A stretch of DNA of 54,643 bases from assembly GCA_022826565.1 (NCBI GenBank), contig JAJDUP010000059.1, positions 1-54,643 of the forward strand, in the 5' to 3' direction. Origin of the DNA: Gemmatimonadota bacterium. Its GTDB lineage: Bacteria > Gemmatimonadota > Gemmatimonadetes > Longimicrobiales > Gaopeijiaceae. The position numbers and the translations under genes are program-made. Shown one piece after another: positions 33,555-41,705 of this stretch. The notes under the pieces were generated by a model. That model saw nothing but the letters and a program-made list of their open reading frames with translations. It made no database searches and had not been told where the DNA came from. The first letter of the stretch is position 1; the number at the start of each line of letters is the position of its first letter.

Positions 33555-34216
33555 GACTCCGTTTCACTCCCTTTCGGCCGAAAGGAAGCGCGACGCGCTG
33601 GAAGTTGCCGCCAGGCTCGGAGGGACCAGAGCCTACCTTTTGGAAAAGGACATCTGGGTTGTCCAAACCCTGTCGCTACTGTTCGAAGCACCCTTCGGCC
33701 AGGACCTGGTGTTCAAGGGGGGCACATCGCTGTCAAAGGCCGCGCCTGGTGGAATGCGACGCGGCAGGATTCCTGCCCGACGTCGGCTTCCCCACCGCAC
33801 GACCCTCCGTGATGCTACCCGAGCGCACGTTCTGGGAGAAGGCCACGGCCATCCACGTCTTCTGCCGTCGCGCGCGCCACCGCGGAACACGTCTCTCCCG
33901 GCATTGGCACGATCTGGTGCGGCTGGACGAGGCCGGCTACGCGGACTCGGCGTTCGCCGACAGGGAGCTTGGACTCGCGGTCGCACGCCACAAGTCGATG
34001 TTCTTCAGAGAGAAGGACACATCGGGGCACTGGATCGACTACGAAGCGGCTGTCTCCGGCGGTCTCCAACTGATACCCGCCGCTCCATTGTACGAGCAAC
34101 TCGCAGCCGATCGTGATCGGATGGTTGGTGATGGCATGCTGCGCGACGACGCAGGACCGTTCGAGGAAGTCATGAGCAGATGCGCCGATATCGAGGCCCG
34201 GGCCAATGCGGTCTGA
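33532..34216 (+). pseudogene. AbiEii nucleotidyltransferase toxin, broken by internal deletion and frameshift
   Basis: From a GTG at 33532 the frame encodes the start of an AbiEii protein (FHSLSAERKRDALEVAARLG, YLLEKDIWVVQTLSLLF, DLVFKGGTSLSKA). At about 33740-33750 the homology jumps to another frame, which encodes the C-terminal part (VECDAAGFLPDVGFP, MLPERTFWEKATAIHVFCR, HDLVRLDEAGYADSAFADRE, KSMFFREKDTSG, ending CADIEARANAV). Complete AbiEii proteins are about 300 residues; here roughly 100 central residues, including the metal-binding D-x-D motif after GGTSL, are missing and the reading frame is shifted. The antitoxin upstream remains intact. Confidence 0.8.
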
Positions 34217-35792
34217 CGCGCCCGCACGCACCGGCAGGTCCCCCGCAGACGCGCCCCATCGCGGTGGCGGTCACGAGCCCGGCGCGCGAGACGCCAGCTA
34301 CATCGTCCGGATCGCCTCCGAGGTCGCGAGCAAGTCCAACCGCACGCGGCGCCGCTTCCACAAACAGCTCATCCGCAACCTGCGCGACGCGCTGCGCTCC
34401 TCCGGCGCCCACCCGGACATCCGCGACCGCTGGAGCCGCCTGTTCGTGACCATACCTCCCCAGGGGAGTAACAGCGGCCCGCGAGCATCCGCCGGTGTCT
34501 CATCACCCGCCACGCACGCCCCAGTCCCCTCCGACGACCCCATGGCCCCCGCCGCCCGCGTCTTCGGCGTGCACTCCTACTCCCGCGTCGACGCCGTCAT
34601 CGACGCCGACCTCGACGAGATCGTCCGCGTCGGCCACGACCTCTACCGCGACGCCGTCACCGGGCGCCGCTACGCCGTCGCCGCCCGCCGCACCGGCCGC
34701 CACTCCTTCTCGTCGCGGGACATCGGCGTGCACCTCGGCGCCGCCCTCAACCCCTACGGCACCGTCGACCTCACCACCCCCGAAGTCACCGTCCACGTCG
34801 AGGTCCGCGACCACCGCACCTACCTCTTCAGCCACCGCACCGAGGGCCCCGGCGGCCTGCCGGTCGGCGTCCAGAGCCGGGCGGTCTGCCTGATCTCCGG
34901 CGGCTTCGACTCGGCGGTCGCGGCCTGGCTCCTCCTCAAGCGCGGGGTCCCCCTCGACTACGTCTTCTGCAACCTGGCCGGGCCAGCCTTCGAGCGCTCG
35001 GTGATCCGCGTGACCAAGGTCCTCGCCGACCACTGGAGCTACGGCAATCGCCTGCGCATGCACATCGTCGACTTCGAAGAGCCGGTGCGCGAGCTGCAGC
35101 GCCAGGTCACGCCGCGCTACTGGCAGGTCGTCCTCAAGCGCCTCATGTACCGGGCTGCCGACCAGGTCGGCGCCAAGGTCGGAGCCGACGCCATCGTCAC
35201 CGGCGAGTCGCTGGGCCAGGTGTCGTCCCAGACGCTGCGCAACCTGCGCGCGATCGAAGCCGCCGCGACCCGTCCCGTTCTGCGCCCGCTGGTCGGCTTC
35301 GACAAGGAGGAGATCATCCGCATCGCCGAGCGGATCGGGACCGCCGCTCTGTCCGCGCGCATCAAGGAATACTGCGCGATTCTGGAGGGGAAGCCGGTCA
35401 CGGCCGCGAAGGTGTTGGCGGTGGATCGCGAGGAGGCGCCGCTCGATCCCGGCCTCGTCGACCGCGCCGTCGCCGCGCGCAAGGTGCTGGACGTGCGGAA
35501 TACCGCCGATGCAGACCTGCAGCGCGACTACCTGTGGATCGACTCCCTCCCGGCGGGAGCCCTCGTGATCGATTGCCGGCCCCCGCAGCAGGACGACGGC
35601 TGGCGTCATCCCGGCTCCCGCCGCGTGCTGCCCCTCGATTTTCCCGATCTGGCCGAGAAACTAAACAAAGATGTTAAGTATGTGCTTTTCTGCGATAACG
35701 GGATTCAGTCGGGGCAGTTCGCGAACCTGCTGCAGACGGTGGGTTACGAGGCGTACGCGCTGAAGGACGGGACGAAGGCGCTGCGGGGATGA
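34206..35792 (+). CDS. thiI: ThiI: tRNA 4-thiouridine / thiazole sulfur transferase
   Basis: 528 residues. Order: N-terminal ferredoxin-like region (about 30-85), THUMP domain (about 120-215), PP-loop adenylation domain with SGGFDSAVAAW (P-loop 231-237), and a C-terminal rhodanese domain (about 430-528). The persulfide-bearing Cys is C496 in LFCDNGIQSGQ, and C390 in KEYCAILEGKP matches the second catalytic Cys. The enzyme moves sulfur to U8 of tRNA and, where the rhodanese domain is present, to thiamine thiazole synthesis. A Pro/Ser-rich insert of about 30 residues separates the first two domains. The ATG overlaps the end of the AbiEii pseudogene, and the stop overlaps the next gene (ATGA). 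Confidence 0.92.
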   Translation: MRSDAPARTGRSPADAPHRGGGHEPGARDASYIVRIASEVASKSNRTRRRFHKQLIRNLRDALRSSGAHPDIRDRWSRLFVTIPPQGSNSGPRASAGVSSPATHAPVPSDDPMAPAARVFGVHSYSRVDAVIDADLDEIVRVGHDLYRDAVTGRRYAVAARRTGRHSFSSRDIGVHLGAALNPYGTVDLTTPEVTVHVEVRDHRTYLFSHRTEGPGGLPVGVQSRAVCLISGGFDSAVAAWLLLKRGVPLDYVFCNLAGPAFERSVIRVTKVLADHWSYGNRLRMHIVDFEEPVRELQRQVTPRYWQVVLKRLMYRAADQVGAKVGADAIVTGESLGQVSSQTLRNLRAIEAAATRPVLRPLVGFDKEEIIRIAERIGTAALSARIKEYCAILEGKPVTAAKVLAVDREEAPLDPGLVDRAVAARKVLDVRNTADADLQRDYLWIDSLPAGALVIDCRPPQQDDGWRHPGSRRVLPLDFPDLAEKLNKDVKYVLFCDNGIQSGQFANLLQTVGYEAYALKDGTKALRG

Positions 35793-37429
35793 GCGGCCGT
35801 CGTCGATTGCGCGGCTCCGGCACCGGCCAACCCATGGCGACGCTGACCGTGCTGACTGCCTTGGCCGTTGCCGGTTGTGGCGATTCCGGCTCCGCCGACC
35901 CCGCCGACGAACTCATCATCGCCTGGCCCGCCTCCCGCGAGCCCGCCTCCCTGGACGGCCACATCGAGCCCTACCAGACCGCCTGGCTCATCGACTACAT
36001 GATCGCCGACCCCCTGCTGATCATCGGCCCGGACGGCGACTTCCACCCGGCTCTTGCCACGGCCTGGTCCTCCAACGACGTTGCCGACGAGTGGACGTTC
36101 ACGCTGCAGAGCGATGTCGTCTTCCAGGACGGCACGCCCTTCGGCGCGGAGGCCGTCAGGTACAACGTCGAGCGCATCCTCGATCCGGCGACGCGGTCCG
36201 GCGAGATGGCGGCGCACGTCGGCCCCGTCGAGCGCGTCGAGGTGGTCGACGACACCACCGTGACGCTCCACTACGCGGCTCCCTGGGTCACCGTCCTCGA
36301 CGCTTTCCGGCGCGTGCCGATCTGGTCCCCCGAGGCCGCCGAGCGCTGGGGGATCGAACAGTTCGACCGCCATCTGGTGGGTGCCGGACCGTTCCTGCTC
36401 GAGGAGTGGGTGCCCAACGACCACGTCACCGTGCGGCGCTGGGACGGCTACGGCGGCTGGAACTCGATCAGCAACGAACCCGGCCCGGCCAGGGTCGAGC
36501 GCGTGACGATCCGTTTCATCGGCGAGGAGGCCGTGCTGGGCAACATCGTGCGGACCGGCAACGCCCACATCGCGATGAATCTGCCCACCGCCTACATCGA
36601 CGACTACCGCAACGCCGAGGGGTTCTCGCTGCTCACCGGCTACCAGGCCGGGACCGGCCTGCAGATGGTCATGAATGTGCGGCGACCGCCGTTCAATGAC
36701 ATCCGAGTGCGCCAGGCCCTGCTGCACGGGACCGACCAGCAGGCGCTCAACGATCTCCTCTACGACGGCCACTACCTCACCGCGGATGGCCCACTCAACA
36801 CGGTCCACCGCTGCTACCGGGAAGGCAGCGCCGACTACTATCCCCACGATCCCGAGACCGCGAAACGGCTCCTGGGCCAAGCCGGATACACCGACGTTGA
36901 CGGCGACGGCATCCGGGAAGCGTACGGTGTCCCCGGCGTCGACGACGGCACGCCCCTGCGGGTCCGTTGGACGATTCTCGACCGCGAGGAAATGGGTGAG
37001 GCGGTGCAGGCGCAGTGGCGGCCGCTCGGGATCGACCTGGTGATCGAGATCGTGCCGGGCCCGGTGCAGCTGGAGAGGGTGAATGCGCGGGATTTCGACC
37101 TCATCTACGAGCGCCAGCGAAGTCCGGACCCGTTGTTGATGGACATGCTGTGGAACTCGTCGCACGATGTGGTGGGGGGGTGGGCGTGGACGGGATTTGT
37201 GGATGAGGGGCTGGATGGCGTCGTAGGTCAACTCAGGACGATCCCGGAGCAGGAAGCGCGGTGCGAGTTGGCGCGTCAGGCCCAGCGGATCATCATGGAC
37301 AGCGCGCTAATGCTGCCCACGCTGAGCGAGCCGATCTTCTATGCCGTGTCGGACCATGTGCGGGACTTCCAGCTGGCTTCGGAGGGACAGTTCTACTTTG
37401 TGCACAACACGCACCTGGTGAGAGAGTAG
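35789..37429 (+). CDS. peptide-type ABC transporter substrate-binding lipoprotein (SBP family 5)
   Basis: 546 residues with a lipobox VAGC (C30). The family-5 (Opp/Dpp) fold is evident from LIIGPDGDFHPALATAW, the WTFTLQSDVVFQDGTPF signature at about residue 100, and FDRHLVGAGPFLLEEWVPND. It delivers peptides or similar solutes to a pair of permeases. The matching permease and ATPase genes lie downstream, but a VapBC pair on the opposite strand intervenes. The start overlaps the ThiI stop (ATGA); an alternative ATG at residue 16 would also keep the signal sequence. Confidence 0.9.
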   Translation: MSGRRRLRGSGTGQPMATLTVLTALAVAGCGDSGSADPADELIIAWPASREPASLDGHIEPYQTAWLIDYMIADPLLIIGPDGDFHPALATAWSSNDVADEWTFTLQSDVVFQDGTPFGAEAVRYNVERILDPATRSGEMAAHVGPVERVEVVDDTTVTLHYAAPWVTVLDAFRRVPIWSPEAAERWGIEQFDRHLVGAGPFLLEEWVPNDHVTVRRWDGYGGWNSISNEPGPARVERVTIRFIGEEAVLGNIVRTGNAHIAMNLPTAYIDDYRNAEGFSLLTGYQAGTGLQMVMNVRRPPFNDIRVRQALLHGTDQQALNDLLYDGHYLTADGPLNTVHRCYREGSADYYPHDPETAKRLLGQAGYTDVDGDGIREAYGVPGVDDGTPLRVRWTILDREEMGEAVQAQWRPLGIDLVIEIVPGPVQLERVNARDFDLIYERQRSPDPLLMDMLWNSSHDVVGGWAWTGFVDEGLDGVVGQLRTIPEQEARCELARQAQRIIMDSALMLPTLSEPIFYAVSDHVRDFQLASEGQFYFVHNTHLVRE

Positions 37430-37450
37430 CCCGGGAAGACACGTTCTGCG

Positions 37451-37870
37451 TCAGCAGGAATCCCACGGACTTGTGACGAGGATGTCGAGTCCTTCGAAGT
37501 CCGCAACATTCCTGGTCGCCAGGCCCAGACCGTGCACTTGTGCAGTTCCCGCGATAAGCGCGTCGCCCAGGTCGAGGGTTCGACCACCCCGGCGCGCATC
37601 GGCTCGGAGACGGGCTGCCTGGCGGGCCGCCCTGCGGCCCACGGGCAGAATGCGATCCTCGTATCGCCGGTTGAACTCCGAGAGCACGTCACGGAGTGAG
37701 GCCCGGGGTCTTCCCCGAGGCAGGAGAAGCAGACCGAATTCCAGTTCGTGCAATACGAGCGCGGACAGCCAGGCGTCGTCTTGTTGAGCAAGGAAGGCGA
37801 CCACCGGCGGGGCAGGGGCCGGCCGGGTCAGTTCCGAGATCACGTTGGTATCCAGCAGGACACCGCTCAC
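37451..37870 (-). CDS. vapC: VapC-type PIN-domain toxin
   Basis: 139 residues. The PIN acids are visible: D8 in GVLLDTNVISELTRP, Glu in LVLHELEFGLLLLP, and Asp in RTLDLGDALIAGTAQVHG and LATRNVADFEGLDI. The latter two segments are typical of the FitB/VapC subgroup. The gene overlaps its antitoxin (ATGA). It sits opposite to the ABC operon, 21 bases after the binding-protein stop. It looks intact. Confidence 0.92.
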   Translation of the reverse strand: MSGVLLDTNVISELTRPAPAPPVVAFLAQQDDAWLSALVLHELEFGLLLLPRGRPRASLRDVLSEFNRRYEDRILPVGRRAARQAARLRADARRGGRTLDLGDALIAGTAQVHGLGLATRNVADFEGLDILVTSPWDSC

Positions 37871-38160
37871 CCGAGGTCATCCGCGGCGAAGGGGGTCTCC
37901 CGGCGGGATCCCCGTTCACGGGGGATATCAAGACCTGTTCCGCGGGGGATGTTGTCGACCAGCCAGCGGCCGAGCGGCTCGCGGTCCAGGGCCTGGGCCC
38001 TGAGTGCGATTGCGGACCGGATGAACCCCGAGACGGTCATGTTCTCCCGCTTCGCGACCGCGCGGATCGCGTCGCGCTCTTCCGGAGTAATGCGGACCGG
38101 AAGGAGAACCGAACGCTTTCTGCGCGGCATGCCGCGCAGCGTGCCGCTGTGATCCTTCAT
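37867..38160 (-). CDS. vapB: ribbon-helix-helix-like antitoxin of the second VapBC pair
   Basis: 97 residues. The DNA-binding part PRRKRSVLLPVRITPEERDAIRAVAKRENMTVSGFIRSAI (about residues 12-52) has the strand, helix and M-T-V-S-G-F-I-R pattern of the ribbon-helix-helix/mobilisation-type family. The tail (RWLVDNIPRGTGLDIPRERG) should bind the PIN toxin. I chose the ATG at 38160 because GGAGGAAG lies about 9 bases upstream. It overlaps the toxin gene by four bases. Confidence 0.85.
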   Translation of the reverse strand: MKDHSGTLRGMPRRKRSVLLPVRITPEERDAIRAVAKRENMTVSGFIRSAIALRAQALDREPLGRWLVDNIPRGTGLDIPRERGSRRETPFAADDLG

Positions 38161-38381
38161 TATCTGCTTCCTCCTCTGTGGAAGTTCAATCGGACCCTCG
38201 GCGACCGTCACAATGATATACAAGATATATATACACTAGCTGGCTCGTGGATTCCAGTTACACGGAGAGCAGGCCGGCAATCGTGGCTTCGTATCGGCGT
38301 GCTCGCCAGCACTGACCTGCCGTCGTACCTTCGAGGCCTGGACAACTGAACCAGCGCCTGTCCGCCTCACGCTCCCCCCCA
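38161..38381. promoter_or_regulatory. AT-rich TA promoter/operator region (TATATATCTTGTATATCAT, minus)
   Basis: Upstream of the antitoxin the minus strand reads GTATATATATCTTGTATATC (38215-38236 region), far more AT-rich than anything around it, and likely contains its promoter and operator. The remaining 150 bases up to the permease start at 38382 hold no gene. The permease has no strong ribosome-binding site, and this stretch may carry an independent promoter for the downstream operon. Confidence 0.4.
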
Positions 38382-39326
38382 ATGCTCGCCCCCTACCTCG
38401 CCCGCCGCTTCGCCCAACTCGGCGTCGTCCTCCTCCTCGTCTCCGTGGCGGTCTTCTCCATTATGCACGCCCTTCCGGGCGACCCCGTTCAGCTCATGCT
38501 CTCCGGCGCGGAAAGCGGCTCCGTCACCCGGGAACGCCAGGAGCAACTCCGCGAGGAGATGGGCCTCAACGACCCGCTCCCCGTGCAATACGGCCGCTTT
38601 CTCGGCGGCGCGGTCACCGGCGACCTCGGCACCTCCGTCCGCCTCCGCGCCCCCGTCCTCGACCTCATCCTCGACCGCCTGGGCTCCACCCTCGCGCTGA
38701 GCCTCGGCGGCATCCTCTTCGCCATCATCATCGGCGTCACCACCGGCGTCCTCGCCGCCCTCCACGAGGGCTCCTGGATCGACGGCTTCAGTCGCGTCCT
38801 CGCGTACGCCGGCGTCTCGCTTCCACTGTTCTGGCTCGGCCTCCTACTCATCCTCGTCTTCTCCTTCTGGCTCCCGTGGTTCCCGCCCGCCGGCTCGGAA
38901 GGAGTCCGCTCGCTCGTCCTCCCCAGCCTCTCCCTCGGCCTCGTGTCCGCCGGTGTCATCGCCCGTCTCACCCGTGCGTCCCTCCGCGAAGTCCTCGTCG
39001 AGGACTACATTCGCGCGGCATGGGCTAAGGGCCTGCCCAAGCGCATCGTCTACCTGCGCCATGCGCTCCGGAACGCCTTCCTTCCCGTCCTCACCATGCT
39101 CGGGCTGCAGTTCGGGGCCATGCTCGCCGGCGCGGTCGTCACAGAAACCGTGTTCAGCCGCCCGGGCCTCGGCCGCCTGGTCGTGAGCGCGATCCTCTGG
39201 AAGGACTACCCGCTGGTGCAGGGGATCGTGCTGTTCATGGCGGCGATGTACGTGCTCGTGAACCTGCTGGTCGACCTGCTGGCCGCCTGGCTCGATCCCC
39301 GCATCCGCGACGAGGCCCCGGCATGA
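38382..39326 (+). CDS. ABC transporter permease, DppB/OppB type
   Basis: 314 residues and six membrane segments. The N-terminal YLARRFAQLGVVLLLVSVAVF and the SIMHALPGDPVQLMLSG segment are hallmarks of OppB/DppB permeases. The EAA coupling loop is DYIRAAWAKGLPKRIVYLRHALRNAFLPV (residues about 208-236), which contacts the ATPase subunits. It forms the channel with the following permease (ATGA overlap). The binding-protein gene of the same system is about 950 bases upstream, beyond the inserted VapBC pair. Confidence 0.92.
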   Translation: MLAPYLARRFAQLGVVLLLVSVAVFSIMHALPGDPVQLMLSGAESGSVTRERQEQLREEMGLNDPLPVQYGRFLGGAVTGDLGTSVRLRAPVLDLILDRLGSTLALSLGGILFAIIIGVTTGVLAALHEGSWIDGFSRVLAYAGVSLPLFWLGLLLILVFSFWLPWFPPAGSEGVRSLVLPSLSLGLVSAGVIARLTRASLREVLVEDYIRAAWAKGLPKRIVYLRHALRNAFLPVLTMLGLQFGAMLAGAVVTETVFSRPGLGRLVVSAILWKDYPLVQGIVLFMAAMYVLVNLLVDLLAAWLDPRIRDEAPA

Positions 39327-40201
39327 CCGCCGCCGGCCGCACACGCACCCCCGGAGTCGCTCGCCGAGGCGGCGGACTCACCATCGGCGGCCGCAAACTC
39401 TCCGCTGCCTTCATTGCGGGCGCCACCATTCTCGTCGCGTGGGTCCTGCTCGCCATCTTCGCCGCGCCCGCCACCCCCCACGACCCCCTCGCCACCGTGT
39501 CGGGGGCCCGTGAGGCCCCCTCGTCCGAGTTCTGGTTCGGCACCGACCGTCTCGGCCGGGACGTCTTCAGCCGGGTCGTTTACGGTGCCCGCGTGTCGCT
39601 CATCCTCGGCTTCATCAGCGTCGCGATCGGTGCCGCGCTGGGATCGGCGCTCGGGCTCGTGTCCGGGTATTACCGGGGCGCGGTCGACACGGTGGCCATG
39701 CGCATGGTCGATGCCATGCTGGCCTTCCCCGGCATCCTTCTCGCCCTCGTGGTGATCGCGGCGCTCGGGCCCAGTATCACGAATGTGATGGTCGCGGTCG
39801 GCGTCTCCACCATCCCTCGTTACGCACGCCTGGTTCGGAGCACCGTGCTCACCGTGCGCGAGCAGGAATACGTCGACGCGGCGCGGCTGATCGGCGTGCC
39901 GGATGTCCGGATCATGCTGCGGCATGTGCTGCCGAACACGGCGATTCCGGTGCTGGTGCTATCGACGCTGGAGTTCGGGCATGCGATTTCGGTCGGCGCC
40001 GGCCTGAGCTTTCTGGGGCTGGGGGCGCAGCCGCCGACGCCGGAGTGGGGGCTGATGGTTGCGGTGGGGCGCGACGTGCTGGGCAGGGCGTGGTGGATTT
40101 CGACTTTCCCCGGGATTGCCATATTCACGGTGGTGATGGCGACGAACCTGCTCGGCGACAGTCTCCAGGAGATGCTGGATCCGAGGTTGAAAGCGAGGTG
40201 A
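39323..40201 (+). CDS. ABC transporter permease, DppC/OppC type
   Basis: 292 residues with an extended cytosolic N-terminus and six membrane segments, as in OppC/DppC. Signatures: HDPLATVSGAREAPSSEFWFGTDRLGRDVFSRVVYGARVSL (about residues 53-93), and the EAA loop QEYVDAARLIGVPDVRIMLRHVLPN (about 181-205). The end TVVMATNLLGDSLQEMLDPRLKAR is also typical. Its ATG overlaps the DppB-type stop. The following gene is not an ATPase, so the ATPase pair is found about 5 kb further on within the same operon. Confidence 0.93.
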   Translation: MTAAGRTRTPGVARRGGGLTIGGRKLSAAFIAGATILVAWVLLAIFAAPATPHDPLATVSGAREAPSSEFWFGTDRLGRDVFSRVVYGARVSLILGFISVAIGAALGSALGLVSGYYRGAVDTVAMRMVDAMLAFPGILLALVVIAALGPSITNVMVAVGVSTIPRYARLVRSTVLTVREQEYVDAARLIGVPDVRIMLRHVLPNTAIPVLVLSTLEFGHAISVGAGLSFLGLGAQPPTPEWGLMVAVGRDVLGRAWWISTFPGIAIFTVVMATNLLGDSLQEMLDPRLKAR

Positions 40202-40206
40202 GCCCG

Positions 40207-40272
40207 ATGGGGACGACGAGCAAGGGCCAGCGACATGTCGATTCGGGACGCAAGGAGGACGATCAGCCGTGA
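40207..40272 (+). CDS. possible 21-residue ORF overlapping the TIM-barrel gene start
   Basis: An ATG frame of 21 codons (MGTTSKGQRHVDSGRKEDDQ...) ends in a TGA that overlaps the GTG start of the next gene (GTGA), and contains that gene's AAGGAGGA ribosome-binding sequence. It may only serve to couple translation, or may be a chance frame. There is no evidence of a conserved product. Confidence 0.2.
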   Translation: MGTTSKGQRHVDSGRKEDDQP

Positions 40273-41675
40273 GCGACAGGTGCGTGGGGGTGCAGATCGG
40301 GCCCGCCAGCTTTGTGGACGAGGGCGTGGACGCCGTGCTCGACACGCTGCAGGAGCGGGTGGGGGTGAACGCGATCTTTCTCGGCACGGTGAGTTGGCTC
40401 GGCCTCAAGATCGGGCGCAGCATCTCGTGGAAGATCGATGGCTGGCCCGATCACGGGGTGCCCGAGCCACTGGAGGTGCAGGGCGGCTCGTACCTGGCGG
40501 ATCATCCCGAGTTCTACCGCAATACGTCGATCACGAACTTCCGCGCGCCGGACGAGGGGATGCGGGACCGCGACATACTCGAGATGGTCATTCCCGGAGC
40601 CCGCGAGCGGGGGATGAAGGTGATCCCCGAGCTGATGGAGCCGCTCTTCAAGTATGCCGGGCACGGGTCGGCGAACACCGTGCAGATCCCGGGTCTGGTC
40701 CAATACATGGAGGTGGACTACCTGGGCCGGATCAGCGGCGCACCCTGTCTGGAAAACCCGGACTACCGCACCTGGTGGCACGCGCTGATCGAGGACCACT
40801 GCCGGAGCTACGACATCGACGGCATCATGTGGTGCAACGAGAGGCGGAGCCCACTCGACCAGCTGGTCAGCGGGATGGCCCCGGGGTGCTTCTGTGGGCA
40901 CTGCCTGGCGAGCATGGGGGCCGCCGGAATCGACTCGGAAGGCGCGCGTCGGGCGTCCGCCGCTCTTCACGACTACTTCCGCAAGGCGCGCGCGGGCGAG
41001 CACTTCACCGACGGCGCCTTCATCACCGGCCTACGCACGCTCCTCGACAACCCCGAGTTCCTACTGCTCGAAAAGTACTGGGTGACGCGCAACAAAGACC
41101 TCGACCGCGAGCTCTACGGGCTCGTCAAGTGGTGCGATCCGGCGCTCGAGTTCGGGCTCAACGTGTGGAACCGCAATCACTTCAACCCGCTGCGCAAGGC
41201 CCAGTGGCCGTGGGCCGAGACGAAGGATTACGCCGACTGGGTGAAGCCGATCACCTACCAGCACCAATCCGGCGGCATCTACCTGGGCGAGATGAAGCAG
41301 CTGCACGCCACGCTGCTGCGCGACCTCGCGCCGCCCGAGATGACCCCGATCATGTACCGCATCCTCGGGCTCGACGAGGCGCCCTGGGACGAGCTGCTGG
41401 GTGCCGGGATGCGCCCATCCACGTATGTCGGCGGCCAATGCCGCGACACCATCGAGGCGCTGGGCGGCGAACTTCCCGTGCTGATGGGCGTCGGCGTCGA
41501 CGCGCCCCGCTCCAGCCCTGGCCAGGCGGTCTGCACGCCCGAAATCGTGTACGAGAGTGTGCATGCCGCATACTCGGCCGGGGCGTCCGGCGTCATCTAT
41601 TCGCCCAACTACGCCAGCATGAAACTCACGAATCTCGACGGGGGCGCCCGGGCGCTCGCGGAACTGGGGATCTGA
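40269..41675 (+). CDS. TIM-barrel protein, glycoside-hydrolase-like, function unknown
   Basis: 468 residues with a GTG start after AAGGAGG. The protein reads as a (beta/alpha)8 barrel of the kind seen in uncharacterised glycosidase-like families: VGVNAIFLGTVSW (strand 1), GARERGMKVIPELMEP (strand 2), HCRSYDIDGIMWCNERR (strand with an acidic end), and SAGASGVIYSPNYASM near the C-terminus. A CFCGHC motif (residues about 213-218) is a possible metal site and is reminiscent of the CFC...C pattern in such proteins. The catalytic role is unproven. It is embedded in an ABC transporter operon, so it probably acts on the imported solute. Confidence 0.7.
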   Translation: MSDRCVGVQIGPASFVDEGVDAVLDTLQERVGVNAIFLGTVSWLGLKIGRSISWKIDGWPDHGVPEPLEVQGGSYLADHPEFYRNTSITNFRAPDEGMRDRDILEMVIPGARERGMKVIPELMEPLFKYAGHGSANTVQIPGLVQYMEVDYLGRISGAPCLENPDYRTWWHALIEDHCRSYDIDGIMWCNERRSPLDQLVSGMAPGCFCGHCLASMGAAGIDSEGARRASAALHDYFRKARAGEHFTDGAFITGLRTLLDNPEFLLLEKYWVTRNKDLDRELYGLVKWCDPALEFGLNVWNRNHFNPLRKAQWPWAETKDYADWVKPITYQHQSGGIYLGEMKQLHATLLRDLAPPEMTPIMYRILGLDEAPWDELLGAGMRPSTYVGGQCRDTIEALGGELPVLMGVGVDAPRSSPGQAVCTPEIVYESVHAAYSAGASGVIYSPNYASMKLTNLDGGARALAELGI

Positions 41676-41705
41676 CGCAGCCGGCACGATTCAAACGGGG
41701 GAGAC

